Below are positions 1 through 7,666 of a stretch of DNA of 64,000 nt, piece after piece. The position numbers and the translations under genes are program-made. A model generated the notes under the pieces. It was given only the letters and a program-made list of their open reading frames with translations. It was not told where the DNA came from and made no database searches. The stretch's first letter is position 1; every line of letters begins with the position of its first letter. The DNA comes from Kocuria rosea (GTDB taxonomy: Bacteria > Actinomycetota > Actinomycetes > Actinomycetales > Micrococcaceae): positions 1,798,001 through 1,862,000 of the forward strand of contig NZ_CP035103.1 of assembly GCF_006094695.1 (NCBI RefSeq). Direction: 5' to 3'.

Positions 1-182
1 GGGACGGCGGTGGAACCACCGTCCCCTGCTTCAAGCCGGCACCACTACGACCTCGGGCGCGACGCCGGGGAGGTGGAGATACAGGCCTACCTGTACGAGG
101 CCCTGCACCTGTCTCGCCTCCAGCGCAATGTCCTCGACCGCGCCGCCCACGAGCTCAACATCTACAGACCTGCCTCGCAGAT
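1..182 (+). other. Left-edge stretch, possible 3' end of an unrecognised gene
   Basis: The plus strand reads open from the window edge through a hydrophilic stretch containing GEVEIQAYLYEALHLSRLQ and then RNVLDRAAHELN, which looks protein-like. After about position 165 the reading frame continues into sequence of no recognisable character and runs on to 405. This could be the truncated 3' part of a gene that begins outside the window. I do not recognise the family, and a chance ORF in GC-rich DNA is not excluded. Confidence 0.22.
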
Positions 183-296
183 TTGCTCATCACGGGGTTG
201 TGGTGGCACCGATTCCACAGCGCACACCCAAACCTGTCGACCAGTGCAGGGCCGGTGCAGGAAAGCGGCGGTGATGACGGGTGGCCAACGGCAGGG

Positions 297-722
297 TCAC
301 CTGGGAATCTGCATGGTCTCCTCGTCGAGGTCCTCGAGCACCCACTCCGAGACCTGTCCGGCCGGGACGACGACCGTACCGGCTCGAGGCCGCTGGGCCT
401 GCTGAGTCGGTGCGGGAACGTCATCGGCCTCGGCGATGTAGACGGCCAGCGCTGCCGCGTAGCCGCTCGCCAGGGCCGCCCTCCACGCAGGGTGGTTGGC
501 GTAACCGTGGTGACCCGGATCGGGGCTGCGCAGCTCCAGCCATTGCGCCCGAGGCAGTGCAACAGAAGCGGGAGGGGGTATCCGACATTGATGCAGGATC
601 CAGGTGACGTCGGCCCAGCGGCCGGCGGGAGTCTCCACCATGGGGTAGTAGGTGGCGATCCAGTGGGCGGGGGAATGGGGGCGCAGTTCGACTGCCAGAG
701 CCCCGGAGACAGAGGATGTCAT
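297..722 (-). CDS. Hypothetical protein, paralogue of the gene at 1968-2387
   Basis: A 141-residue soluble protein of unknown function, starting at the ATG at 722 (MTSSVSG). It shares with the protein at 1968-2387 the core pattern HSPxHWxATYYPMVxTPAG, then RWADVTWxLHQC, and a C-terminal half with a TVVPAxQxxEWxLxDL motif. No signal peptide, membrane segment or catalytic motif is visible. Both copies lie on the minus strand and both have a GGGATG...GACGTCTC dyad about 160-165 bases upstream of the start, so a gene plus upstream-site unit has been duplicated around the serine recombinase at 1198-1830. The two proteins are clearly diverged, so the duplication is not recent. Existence as a gene is supported by conservation between the copies; function is unknown. 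Confidence 0.7.
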   Translation of the reverse strand: MTSSVSGALAVELRPHSPAHWIATYYPMVETPAGRWADVTWILHQCRIPPPASVALPRAQWLELRSPDPGHHGYANHPAWRAALASGYAAALAVYIAEADDVPAPTQQAQRPRAGTVVVPAGQVSEWVLEDLDEETMQIPR

Positions 723-882
723 GCCTTTTTCCTGTTCACAGGTCAAGGATCGAGACGGCCGGGGCTGGACCGCGACGCCGGGTCGGGAGGGAACCCCGTC
801 GGCGATATTCCAGAGTAACCACTGAGCTGATCACTCAGGAAGCAAACTGAACAAGATGACAGCGACTCGTTTCTCAAGCCAT

Positions 883-902
883 GGGATGCGAGACGTCTCG
901 TC
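883..902 (+). other. Res-like recombination site A (dyad GAGACGTCTC)
   Basis: GGGATGCGAGACGTCTCGTC, centred on a perfect GAGACGTCTC palindrome and followed by AAATTTGC and GCATG. The same 20 bases recur at 5057-5076 with matching left (CTCAAG) and right (AAATTTGC, GCATG) flanks, and a diverged copy is at 2553-2572. The position ahead of a serine recombinase gene suggests a resolvase crossover or accessory site. This is inference from position and symmetry. Confidence 0.5.
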
Positions 903-1147
903 CAAAAAATTTGCGGCCGCATGATTGTGAACCGCAACGAAAAGTGGCGGTGTTCTGACGGAGCTAAATGGCGGCATCGAGGTCTCGCTTCCCGCTCGGA
1001 GTCGTCGGACCGGCCGAGCTCGAGGTGATCGACGTGTTGATCGCTCTCGCGGGGACGTTCCACTTCCTTGGTAGTGGGACGGTTGGTCGCAAGAGCGTCA
1101 GATCGAGGTTGGCATCGGCGATTCCTGTTCCATAAGTTGGGTCAAAA

Positions 1148-1170
1148 GTACAGTTCCGTTTCAGCTGTAC
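1148..1170. promoter_or_regulatory. Inverted repeat GTACAG...CTGTAC upstream of recombinase
   Basis: Six-base arms GTACAG (1148-1153) and CTGTAC (1165-1170) separated by 11 bases, ending 27 bases before the recombinase ATG. Resolvases commonly bind such dyads in their own promoter, so this may be an operator or a res subsite. Confidence 0.4.
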
Positions 1171-1197
1171 GGATCCGACCTTCGGTACGCTGTCGTC

Positions 1198-1830
1198 ATG
1201 GATTTGGGTTATGCGCGGGTCTCGACGGCCAAACAAGACCTCGATCGGCAGATCGATGCCCTCCGACAGGTGGGGATCGCGGCGGAGCGGATCTATGTGG
1301 ACAAGAAGTCCGGGGCCACGACTGACCGCCCCGGGCTGACCGCGGCGCTGGCTTATGCCCGGGAGGGTGATGTGATCGTGGTGCATACCTTGGACCGGCT
1401 GGGGCGCACCGTGCGCGACACTCTGAACCTGATCCATGATCTGGCCGAGCGGGGGGTGGGGGTGCGCAACCTGGCGGATCCGATCAAGGTGGACTCCACC
1501 AACCCCAATGATCCGATGGCGCAGTTGGCGGTGGTGCTGCTGGCTTTGTTCGGTCAGATGGAACGCACCTACACCCTGGAGCGGGCCGCCCACGCGAGGG
1601 CGGTGGCCACGGCCAAGGGGCGGCGGATCGGGCGGCCCTCCGTGGTGGATGCGGACAAGCTGGCCTACGCGGTGCACCTGCGCGAGACCGGGCACACCAT
1701 GGCGCAGATCGTGGCGAAGACCGGGATCACCCGCACCACGCTCTACCGGCACCTGCCGCCCCAGCCGGTCGAGTCGGTCACGGTCGAGTCGGTCACTGCT
1801 GCCGAGGCCGAGCGGGGTGCCGCGGGCTGA
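1198..1830 (+). CDS. Serine recombinase (resolvase/invertase family)
   Basis: A 210-residue small serine recombinase. The N-terminal catalytic domain begins with GYARVSTAKQDLDRQIDAL, with the nucleophilic serine in the YARVS motif (Ser8), and continues with the LDRLGR motif near residue 65 that is typical of resolvases and DNA invertases. The E-helix region (ALFGQMERTYTLERA) is followed by a Hin-type helix-turn-helix (GHTMAQIVAKTGITRTTLYR). The tail carries a short direct duplication (VESVT twice). The family cuts and rejoins DNA at two short dyad sites through a 5'-phosphoserine intermediate. No transposase lies beside it, so it may serve plasmid or element resolution or inversion rather than a complete transposon. 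A second recombinase of the same family lies at 5191-5784. Confidence 0.93.
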   Translation: MDLGYARVSTAKQDLDRQIDALRQVGIAAERIYVDKKSGATTDRPGLTAALAYAREGDVIVVHTLDRLGRTVRDTLNLIHDLAERGVGVRNLADPIKVDSTNPNDPMAQLAVVLLALFGQMERTYTLERAAHARAVATAKGRRIGRPSVVDADKLAYAVHLRETGHTMAQIVAKTGITRTTLYRHLPPQPVESVTVESVTAAEAERGAAG

Positions 1831-1967
1831 TCAGGTTACGGCGGTGGCTGGGGGTGGGCAGGGTCCGGTGTGGAGGTTGCGCTCCGGCCACGGGGTCAGC
1901 CACAGCTTCAGGTGGATCTCGTTCCACCTCGGGGTTGGTGGCCGGTCGATAGGTGATCGGGGTGGTT

Positions 1968-2387
1968 TCAGCAGTCCAGGTGCTGGAGATCGTCGAGCAG
2001 CCATTCCGTCAGCTGTGCGGCCGGCACCACGGTCGTGGCCGCACGCAGCTGCCGGGTTTCCTCGGGCGAAAGAGTCGCACCGGTGGTGTTCGCGGTTTCG
2101 GTGGTGTGCACGACTCGCGCGGTGGCATAGCCGGCGGCCAGGGCCGCACTCCAGAGCGGGTGGCGGTCGTATCCCGGGTGCGCCGGATCGGAGCTGCCGA
2201 GCTCCAACCACCGTGTCGAGGTCAAGGGGTAACGGGCGAGGGGCATCAGACACTGGTGCAGCACCCAGGTGACATCGGCCCAGCGGCCCGCGGGAGTGGC
2301 CACCATGGGGTAGTAGGTGGCGACCCAGTGGGTGGGGGAGTGCGGGTACAGCTCAACGGCGAGAGTCCCGGAGGCGGAGGCGTCCAT
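1968..2387 (-). CDS. Hypothetical protein, paralogue of the gene at 297-722
   Basis: A 139-residue protein matching the gene at 297-722 over most of its length: HSPTHWVATYYPMVATPAG, RWADVTWVLHQC, an LWSAALAAGYATA segment and a C-terminal TTVVPAAQLTEWLLDDL. It is acidic and soluble-looking, with no signal peptide or membrane helix. It starts at the ATG at 2387 (MDASASG) on the minus strand and points toward the recombinase. Its upstream region again contains a GGGATG...GACGTCTC dyad (2553-2572), like the paralogue. Function unknown; a host gene carried and duplicated on a mobile segment is one reading. Confidence 0.7.
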   Translation of the reverse strand: MDASASGTLAVELYPHSPTHWVATYYPMVATPAGRWADVTWVLHQCLMPLARYPLTSTRWLELGSSDPAHPGYDRHPLWSAALAAGYATARVVHTTETANTTGATLSPEETRQLRAATTVVPAAQLTEWLLDDLQHLDC

Positions 2388-2552
2388 GCCGGCTTCCTGG
2401 TTGCTGGTGAAGAATCACGTCGCGAAAGCGGCCAGGGATGAACCCCACTGCGGACGAAGACGAAACCCGATGGTGATGGTCCACGGTAGACACCACACGG
2501 ACACCGAGGGAAGCACGCTGATCCTTGTGACCTGCGGCATCTTTCAACTGAG

Positions 2553-2572
2553 GGGATGCTTGACGTCTCATC
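2553..2572 (+). other. Res-like site B (diverged copy)
   Basis: GGGATGCTTGACGTCTCATC, 17 of 20 bases identical to the copies at 883-902 and 5057-5076 and in the same orientation. It lies 165 bases upstream of the minus-strand gene at 1968-2387, the same relative position as site A to its paralogue. Confidence 0.4.
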
Positions 2573-2827
2573 CACGGTGGGTCGGCTGTTCGACTCGTGT
2601 GGGAGTGATGCCGGCCATAGGTCATGTCGCGGGATCCCCATGGGTGGTGCGATCGGGAGCCAATGCGACCCTCACGGCCAGCGTCACAGGATGTTGCGCG
2701 GCGCCGGCTGCCCGGTGTTCCCGCCCCACACCATTCCGGTGCGGTGGAGCGCCGCTGTGGTTGGTTGTGGCTTAGCACTCCCAGATCGGATCCCTTGCGC
2801 CTGAGGTCTCGCTCCCTCGGGGCCGAG

Positions 2828-2878
2828 TCGCTCATAGGGTCGAGGCGCTCATGGGGTCGAGGTGCTCACCAGGGCGAG
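2828..2878 (+). repeat. 17-bp imperfect tandem repeat, three copies
   Basis: Three head-to-tail units based on CGCTCATRGGGTCGAGG (2828-2844, 2845-2861, 2862-2878); the third copy is diverged. No gene overlaps it. It could be a small protein-binding array or a slippage product. Confidence 0.4.
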
Positions 2879-2939
2879 GTAGTGACGACTGCTGTCCGGG
2901 TCTGGCTTGACGGGTGTCACCTCGTCCGGAGGACAGGAA

Positions 2940-2976
2940 CGGGGGGCCTGCCCCGGGGTAGGGACAGGCCCCCGTC
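2940..2976 (-). terminator. Hairpin after mscL
   Basis: GGGGGCCTG pairs with CAGGCCCCC, with additional pairing inside. It lies about 20 bases beyond the mscL stop on the minus strand; the T-tract is weak. Confidence 0.5.
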
Positions 2977-2992
2977 AAGGATGGGTTTGAAC

Positions 2993-3385
2993 TCAGGAGC
3001 GCTGTTTGAGGGAGTCGCGGATCTCGGTGAGCAGCTGCACCTGCGGGTCGACCTCCTCCTCGGCCGGGGTGATGCCCAGGCGCCGGTTGCGGGCCTCGAT
3101 CAGCTTGTTCATGGGCATGATGATCGCGAAGTACACGGCGGCGGCCACGAGCAGGAAGTTCACCAGCGCCGTGAGCAGCACCCCGAACTTGATGTCGTTG
3201 CCGTTGAGAGTGACCATCGCGAACGAGTCGAAGTTGGGTGAGCCCACCAGTGCGGAGATGGCGGGCATGAGCACGGACTCGACCAGGGCGTTGACGACCT
3301 GGGCGAAGGCGGCGCCGATGATCACGGCGACGGCGAGGTCCAGGACGTTGCCCTTCATGATGAATTCTCTGAATCCTTTAAGCAT
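2993..3385 (-). CDS. mscL: Large-conductance mechanosensitive channel MscL
   Basis: A 130-residue MscL, the homopentameric inner-membrane pore that opens on membrane tension and releases solutes during hypo-osmotic shock. The start MLKGFREFIMKGNVLDLAVA is the hallmark N-terminal amphipathic helix plus TM1, followed by VIIGAAFAQVVNALV. After a short periplasmic loop (SPNFDSFAMVTLNGND) comes TM2 (LTALVNFLLVAAAVYFAI) and a charged C-terminal helix (LLTEIRDSLKQ). Length and motifs match the family in full. The gene is monocistronic, with a hairpin just past its stop. Its place between mobile-element features suggests it may be carried by the accessory segment, but nothing in the sequence proves transfer. 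Confidence 0.97.
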   Translation of the reverse strand: MLKGFREFIMKGNVLDLAVAVIIGAAFAQVVNALVESVLMPAISALVGSPNFDSFAMVTLNGNDIKFGVLLTALVNFLLVAAAVYFAIIMPMNKLIEARNRRLGITPAEEEVDPQVQLLTEIRDSLKQRS

Positions 3386-3754
3386 GCGCTCAGACTACCG
3401 GTGTTGAGCTCCCCCGGAGCCGCTCCCATCCACCTTTAGAGACGCTTTCGAGAACTTGCGATGCGCCGGTGGCGGCATATCGGTCTGAGCGGCCACTACT
3501 GTCGGCACCCACGGGTTCTGTATGCCCGTCTCCTGCGGGTGGACAGGGGGGTGGCACCGGGTGCAGGGGGCGGGTCTTGACGGGGAGAGCGGTAGTAGCC
3601 GGCTCGGAGTGCGCAGCAGCGGGTCGGCCCGATGTCGGGGGATCCGCCTCCCGTGCCCGGGTCGGGGCGCCGGTTCTTCGAGCTCAAGGGGGCGGGCACG
3701 GCGCGGGCCTCGGTCCCCCAGGGGGGGGCCGAGGCCCGTGATACCCCGTCTGGA
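3386..3754. other. Intergenic 369 bases
   Basis: Region between the mscL start and the stop of the antitoxin-like gene. Apart from the hairpin at 3704-3738 nothing recognisable was seen. Confidence 0.4.
3704..3738 (-). terminator. Hairpin after antitoxin-like gene
   Basis: Perfect 10-bp stem, CGGGCCTCGG with CCGAGGCCCG, plus G/C pairing within the loop. It lies 17 bases beyond the stop at 3755 on the minus strand. Confidence 0.6.
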
Positions 3755-3955
3755 TCAGCCTTGCTGGTCCTCAGGGTTCTGCCCGCCGAGCAGGCCGCCG
3801 GCGTGTTCCTGAGCCTGGTCCACCTGGTCCTGGAACTTGTTGCCGGTGTGGTCATCGACCATGTCGCCGCCGCGCTGGATGCCCTGCTCCACCTTGTCCG
3901 GGTTCTCGCCGGCGAAATTCTTAGCCTTGTCCGCAAAGCCTCCGATGTCCACCAT
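3755..3955 (-). CDS. Small MT0933/Rv0909-like antitoxin-family protein
   Basis: A 66-residue charged protein beginning MVDIGGFADKAKNFAGENPD and continuing with KVEQGIQRGGDMVDDHTG and KFQDQVDQAQEHAGGLL. This pattern (K-A-K-x-x-AGENPDKVEQGI, then GD-x-x-DxxTGxKF) is that of the actinobacterial Rv0909/MT0933 antitoxin family. No toxin gene is adjacent on either side, so a working toxin-antitoxin pair cannot be claimed. Many homologues in actinobacteria are solitary and may have a general stress role. The gene is followed by a strong hairpin. Family assignment is from motif recognition. Confidence 0.75.
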   Translation of the reverse strand: MVDIGGFADKAKNFAGENPDKVEQGIQRGGDMVDDHTGNKFQDQVDQAQEHAGGLLGGQNPEDQQG

Positions 3956-4188
3956 GCTGACTCCTTCCTCGATCGGTCAGGGCGAATCCTCTCCGCCCGG
4001 GAACTCCCCAGCCTGGAGCACCGCTTCGATTCATGTCAATCGATCGCCGAAAAGACCCAGGGTGTGGAAGTGCGCACGGTAAGGGGTGCGCGATGACTCG
4101 TCCGGGAAAAGGGATCAGCCCCTCCAGCCGGGCAAATGAGGTGGCTGCTCCTGGCTGTCCTGTTCCGGAAAAGGGAACGTCTGAACCT

Positions 4189-4500
4189 CTACACGCCCTC
4201 AGCGATGGCGCGCAGAGCCTCGAGGTGACCGGTGTAGGCGGTGCGCCCGGTGGGAGTGAGCGAGAGCCAGGTGCGGGGGCGTTTGCCGACGTAGCCCTTG
4301 CGGATCTTCACGTAGCCGGCGGCCTCGAGCTGGGCCGCCTGTTTGGAGAGCACCGAGTCGGAGACCTCCACGGTGTCGCGCACCCGGGCGAACTCGGCCT
4401 CGTCGACCTGGGCCAGGGCCGCGACGATGCTCAGGCGCACCGGGGCGTGAATGAGCTCGTCCAGCCGGTGCCGGGCGTGGCGTCCTGCCCTGGTGCTCAT
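4189..4500 (-). CDS. Winged-helix transcriptional regulator
   Basis: A 103-residue single-domain regulator. It has a start helix (RLDELIHAPVRLSIVAALAQ), a recognition-helix region (VSDSVLSKQAAQLEAAGYVK) and a wing (RKGYVGKRPRTWLSLTPTGR), as in the small MarR-related winged-helix family. The ATG at 4500 overlaps the stop of the upstream membrane-protein gene by four bases (ATGA), so the two are translationally coupled. The pair resembles operons in which a small regulator controls an adjacent membrane protein. No ligand-binding domain is present beyond the DNA-binding fold, and the effector is unknown. Confidence 0.85.
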   Translation of the reverse strand: MSTRAGRHARHRLDELIHAPVRLSIVAALAQVDEAEFARVRDTVEVSDSVLSKQAAQLEAAGYVKIRKGYVGKRPRTWLSLTPTGRTAYTGHLEALRAIAEGV

Positions 4501-5000
4501 CTGGCCCCCCAGCGGATCACGACCGCAGCCACCAGAGCGGGAACGGCGGCCACGGTCGCCCCGGCGGCGACCATGGGCCAGGTATTGGGGGAATTCTGGG
4601 CGGAGAGGTTCAGCCACGGCAGCACCACGGTCAGCGTCAGCACGAAAGAGGCTGCGATCCCGCCCCGCGACCACGCCTTGGCCCGGCGCGGCACGGTCCG
4701 CGCCACCCGCTCGATCCAGCACACCGCTACCACCCAGGCAACTACGAACACCGCGGTGGCCACGGTATAGCTCACCCGGTCGGAGCGCATGTTCTGGGCG
4801 GCCATGTAGAGGACCGTGATCACCCCGAACACCGCCGTCGCCCCGGCATGCACCGCACGGTCTCGGGAGGTGACCAGGGGACGGCTCCGGATAGCGTCCA
4901 GCCGCTGCCGGGCTTGGTCGGGGGTGAGGTGATGGCCCACGGGGTCCTCCTGCAGAAAAGACATGATGTCACGATCAAAGCAAATACTTTCCACTCTCAC
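4497..5000 (-). CDS. Multi-pass membrane protein of unknown function
   Basis: A 167-residue protein (155 if the internal ATG at 4964 is used) with a hydrophilic N-terminal segment (LTPDQARQRLDAIRSRP) and four predicted membrane helices, roughly at residues 50-70, 80-97, 110-130 and 140-160. No family is recognised. The GTG at 5000 has an AAGG upstream at workable spacing, while the ATG at 4964 has a poor ribosome site, so the start is uncertain. It is coupled to the regulator gene at 4189-4500 by an ATGA overlap, and its promoter region faces res-like site C and the second recombinase. Confidence 0.75.
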   Translation of the reverse strand: MRVESICFDRDIMSFLQEDPVGHHLTPDQARQRLDAIRSRPLVTSRDRAVHAGATAVFGVITVLYMAAQNMRSDRVSYTVATAVFVVAWVVAVCWIERVARTVPRRAKAWSRGGIAASFVLTLTVVLPWLNLSAQNSPNTWPMVAAGATVAAVPALVAAVVIRWGAR

Positions 5001-5056
5001 AAGTATGTGCCTTGGACCAATTGCTGCTCATCAGCCCACCGCCCCTCCCAACTCAA

Positions 5057-5182
5057 GGGATGCGAGACGTCTCGTCTGAGAAATTTGCTCCCGCATGTTT
5101 CCGCGGTTCGACCTGTCTCGCATCCTTGTGCTTTATCCATGCCCCTAGAATTAGCTACTCAACGTGTGTTGCGAGACAGATG
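5057..5182 (+). other. Res-like site C with three GCGAGAC subsites
   Basis: Contains the dyad GGGATGCGAGACGTCTCGTC (5057-5076), an inverse copy TGTCTCGCATCC (5114-5125) and a third GCGAGACAGATGAG (5171-5184). Three related subsites just upstream of a serine recombinase gene are the classical arrangement of a resolvase res site. The first subsite is identical to site A at 883-902, in the same orientation. Confidence 0.55.
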
Positions 5183-5190
5183 AGGTAGAC

Positions 5191-5784
5191 GTGGGGAAGC
5201 TGATCGGGTACGCACGTGTCTCGACACGGCAGCAGGACGCAGATCGTCAAGTGTCTGACCTCTTGAATGCCGGTGTACGGCGCGATGACGTCTATGCCGA
5301 CCATGGAGTGTCTGGAGGCCGTGGCTCGCGCCCTGCCTTCGATAAGGCGGTGGCTGCGCTGGAGGAGGGCGACACTCTGGTGATCACCACGCTGGACCGG
5401 CTGGGGCGGTCGACGCAGAACATGCTGGCGTTCGCCGAGGCGCTGCGGGGGAGAGGTGCCGGGTTGCGGGTGCTCAATCTCGGTGGGGGAGACGTGGATA
5501 CCGCCACCCCGATGGGTTCAATGGTCTTCACCGTCATGGCCGCCCTGGCGCAGATGGAACTGGAGATCAAACGGGAGCGGATCACCGACTCGGTGGCTAA
5601 GCGCCGGGCCGCCGGCAAGGATCTCGGCGGGCGACGGCAGACCTTCACCGACTCCCAGATCCGCAACGCCCTTCGGCTGATCGACGGTGGGGAACCGGCC
5701 ACCCAGGTCGGCCGGGATCTCGGCATGTCGAGAGCCACCCTGTATCGGCGGATCCGTGAGCTCCCCATGCCGACAACAGTTTGA
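5191..5784 (+). CDS. Serine recombinase (resolvase/invertase family)
   Basis: A 197-residue small serine recombinase if started at the GTG at 5191, which follows a GAGG ribosome site; an upstream ATG at 5164 would add nine residues that do not look like family sequence. The catalytic domain starts LIGYARVSTRQQDADRQVSD, with the active serine in YARVS, and continues with VITTLDRLGRSTQNML and the E-helix MAALAQMELEIKRERI. The C-terminal helix-turn-helix (GGEPATQVGRDLGMSRATLY) is Hin/Gin-like. It is clearly different from the recombinase at 1198-1830, so the two are not a recent duplication. Three res-like subsites sit directly upstream. Confidence 0.93.
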   Translation: MGKLIGYARVSTRQQDADRQVSDLLNAGVRRDDVYADHGVSGGRGSRPAFDKAVAALEEGDTLVITTLDRLGRSTQNMLAFAEALRGRGAGLRVLNLGGGDVDTATPMGSMVFTVMAALAQMELEIKRERITDSVAKRRAAGKDLGGRRQTFTDSQIRNALRLIDGGEPATQVGRDLGMSRATLYRRIRELPMPTTV

Positions 5785-6096
5785 GCGAACGTTCGTCGAG
5801 GCGTTCAGTGATGCGTCAGTTTCGCCGTCATCGGGCCTGACACCATCCGGGACACGTGCGCATCGACTGGCGGATCGGTTCGGCGACCGTAGCGTGCTGG
5901 ACGGGTGCGGCGGACATCCCTCGTGCGTGCACGGTGGGGCACGCAGGACTTCACGGAATCTTGAGGATTACTCAACTGGAGCGCCAGGTGCAGCAGAGAT
6001 CCTGAGCGCAGGATGGTCCCGGAGGTTGGGACCTCAGATACGGCTCGACTCTGGACCCTGAGGGTGCTGGGGCGGGCCCGGAAGGTCGGGGGACCC
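5785..6096. other. Intergenic 312 bases
   Basis: Upstream region of the first HGSNAT-like gene. It contains regulator box 1 (5949-5964); nothing else was recognised. Confidence 0.5.
5949..5964 (+). promoter_or_regulatory. 11-bp-period direct-repeat box 1
   Basis: CTTCACGGAATCTTGA: two CTTSA units with an 11-base period, typical of OmpR/PhoB-family regulator sites. It lies 133 bases before the HGSNAT-like gene at 6097. Eight related boxes occur in the window. Confidence 0.5.
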
Positions 6097-7335
6097 ATGC
6101 GTTGGACGTCCAGAACGGAAGAACCTGCTCTGGTGGGTGCCATGGGCGGTGCCTGCGGGCCCTCGGGGTGGTTGTCCGGCATCGACGCGGCCCGCGGGCT
6201 GGCGTTGATCGGGCTGATCTCGATGCAGATCTTGTCCGAGTATGTCGATGCAACCCAGGAATCGACCTGGTCGCACCTCTTCTCCTCGGGGGATGCGGTG
6301 GCACTGTTTGCCCTGCTGGCCGGGGTCGGACTGGCGCTCAGTTCCGGGGGGCGGTTCCCGCACACCGGCAGGTGGTTGGCTGCCGATCGGGTGGGTGTGG
6401 CCGTGCGGGCGGTGCTGATCGCCGTGGTGGGTCTGGGGGCCGGGTTGCTGCTGCCCGCAGACGCCGCGGCGGACAACCTTTTGATCTACTACGCGGTGTT
6501 CCTCCTGCTGGTGATCCCGTTCCTCCACTTGTCGGCGACGGCGTTGTTCGTCTGCGCGGCGGTCTCTTGGATCGTGGGTCCGCTGCTGATGCAGGGCATG
6601 GCAGAAATCCTTCCCGCATACAGCCCATCCAATCCTGCGTTCGCCGACGGGGTGGGGGAGCCTGCGGGGATGGTCCCCCATCTGTTGTTGACCGGCACCA
6701 ACCTGACCTTGCCGTACATGACCTGTCTGCTGGTCGGGTTGGGCCTGGGGCGGGTGCACCTGCGCGACACGGGGATCCAGGGTCGGCTGCTGACGGTGGG
6801 AGCGGGACTGGTGATCTTCGCCCAGACCACCTCCGCCTTCGTGTCCTACGCCTTCGGCGGGTATGACCGGTCGCTGACCACCGGTGGGATGGGCGAGAAC
6901 GAGCTGGCGGAGGTGCTGGTGCGGGGCCCGGGTTCTTTGCCCACCGATCCTGCTTGGTGGCTGGCGATCACCACCCCGCACACAAATCCTCTATGGGAGA
7001 TCGTCGCCAGCCTGGGCGTGGGACTGCTGGTGCTGGGGAGCTTCCTGCTGGTCTCCCAACAGTTTGGGGCATGGTTGCTGCCGCTGTCGGCGATGGGATC
7101 GATGACTCTGACCCTGTACACCGCGCACCTGGTGGCGCTGTCCTTCCAGACCCCCTACGACCAGCCCTACCTGTGGTACGTCATCCACTTGGTGGTCGCG
7201 GCGCTGCTCGCGGTGGCCTGGCAACGAGCACTGGGTCAGGGACCGCTGGAGCGGGTGCTGAGCACCAGCGTGGAAACGACCCGCCGCACCGTACTCCACT
7301 GCCCCCAGCGCCCCCACTGGATCCACCGGATGTGA
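6097..7335 (+). CDS. HGSNAT/DUF1624-like multi-pass membrane protein, copy 1
   Basis: A 412-residue integral membrane protein with about ten helices. The N-terminal GIDAARGLALIGLISMQILS, followed by DAVALFALLAGVGLALSSGGR, is the signature of the heparan-alpha-glucosaminide N-acetyltransferase (HGSNAT)/DUF1624 family. The C-terminal part (SAMGSMTLTLYTAHLVALSF) resembles DUF418. Family members are thought to move or add acyl groups across the membrane; no substrate can be assigned here. The ATG at 6097 is preferred (GGAAGG upstream); an in-frame ATG at 6013 is possible. Three paralogues are in the window (8958, 10998, 35517). A histidine-kinase remnant follows on the opposite strand, matching the intact kinase behind copy 3. 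Confidence 0.85.
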   Translation: MRWTSRTEEPALVGAMGGACGPSGWLSGIDAARGLALIGLISMQILSEYVDATQESTWSHLFSSGDAVALFALLAGVGLALSSGGRFPHTGRWLAADRVGVAVRAVLIAVVGLGAGLLLPADAAADNLLIYYAVFLLLVIPFLHLSATALFVCAAVSWIVGPLLMQGMAEILPAYSPSNPAFADGVGEPAGMVPHLLLTGTNLTLPYMTCLLVGLGLGRVHLRDTGIQGRLLTVGAGLVIFAQTTSAFVSYAFGGYDRSLTTGGMGENELAEVLVRGPGSLPTDPAWWLAITTPHTNPLWEIVASLGVGLLVLGSFLLVSQQFGAWLLPLSAMGSMTLTLYTAHLVALSFQTPYDQPYLWYVIHLVVAALLAVAWQRALGQGPLERVLSTSVETTRRTVLHCPQRPHWIHRM

Positions 7336-7448
7336 GCACCAGACGAGGCAGACTCTCACACGCCGCGCCAGCCACAGCAGATGGATTCCTCAGTGGCGGG
7401 CGCGGCTCGGAGCTGTTGGCTCCGGTCAGTCTTCGGGTGGATGTCGGG

Positions 7449-7574
7449 TCAGGTGGATTCGAAAGCCGGCTCCGCGCCCAGGTCGAGGGGCCCACCCTGG
7501 GCCGCGACCAGAGCCTTACGGATGGCCAGGCCCAAATCCGAGCCGCCCTGGTGGGCTTCCCGGCCGGTGTTGGC
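7449..7574 (-). pseudogene. Remnant of a sensor histidine kinase C-terminus
   Basis: About 42 codons on the minus strand read NTGREAHQGGSDLGLAIRKA and then LVAAQGG before a stop. They align with the end of the kinase at 12289-13425, whose corresponding sequence is HTGREAHRGGSGLGLAISRA, LVEAQGG. The G2 box is damaged (G to D), and the rest of the kinase and any response regulator are missing. As with the intact kinase, it lies tail-to-tail with an HGSNAT-like gene, so a membrane-protein plus two-component unit was probably duplicated and one copy decayed. Confidence 0.7.
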
Positions 7575-7666
7575 GCTCGTGGGCCAGATCGGCACAAAGT
7601 ACGCCAGGCCCCTCCCAGACGGAAAGACGGAGCAGTGTCCCGTTCAGCAGCATTAGGAGCATCCCG

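Larger units (their letters stand above)
723..1197. other. Intergenic 475 bases with res-like dyads
   Basis: Divergent intergenic region between the unknown gene (minus) and the serine recombinase (plus). It holds the res-like dyad at 883-902 and the inverted repeat at 1148-1170. No further gene is convincing here. Confidence 0.5.
2388..2992. other. Intergenic 605 bases
   Basis: Region between the minus-strand unknown gene and the end of mscL. It contains a diverged res-like dyad (2553-2572), a 17-base repeat in three copies (2828-2878) and the mscL terminator hairpin. No convincing gene was seen in either strand. Confidence 0.5.

Noticed and set aside
3755..3955. Toxin-antitoxin operon
   Set aside because: Only the antitoxin-like gene is present; neither neighbour looks like a toxin.
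1198..5784. Complete Tn3-type transposon
   Set aside because: Two resolvase-type recombinases are present, but no transposase gene or long terminal inverted repeats were found.
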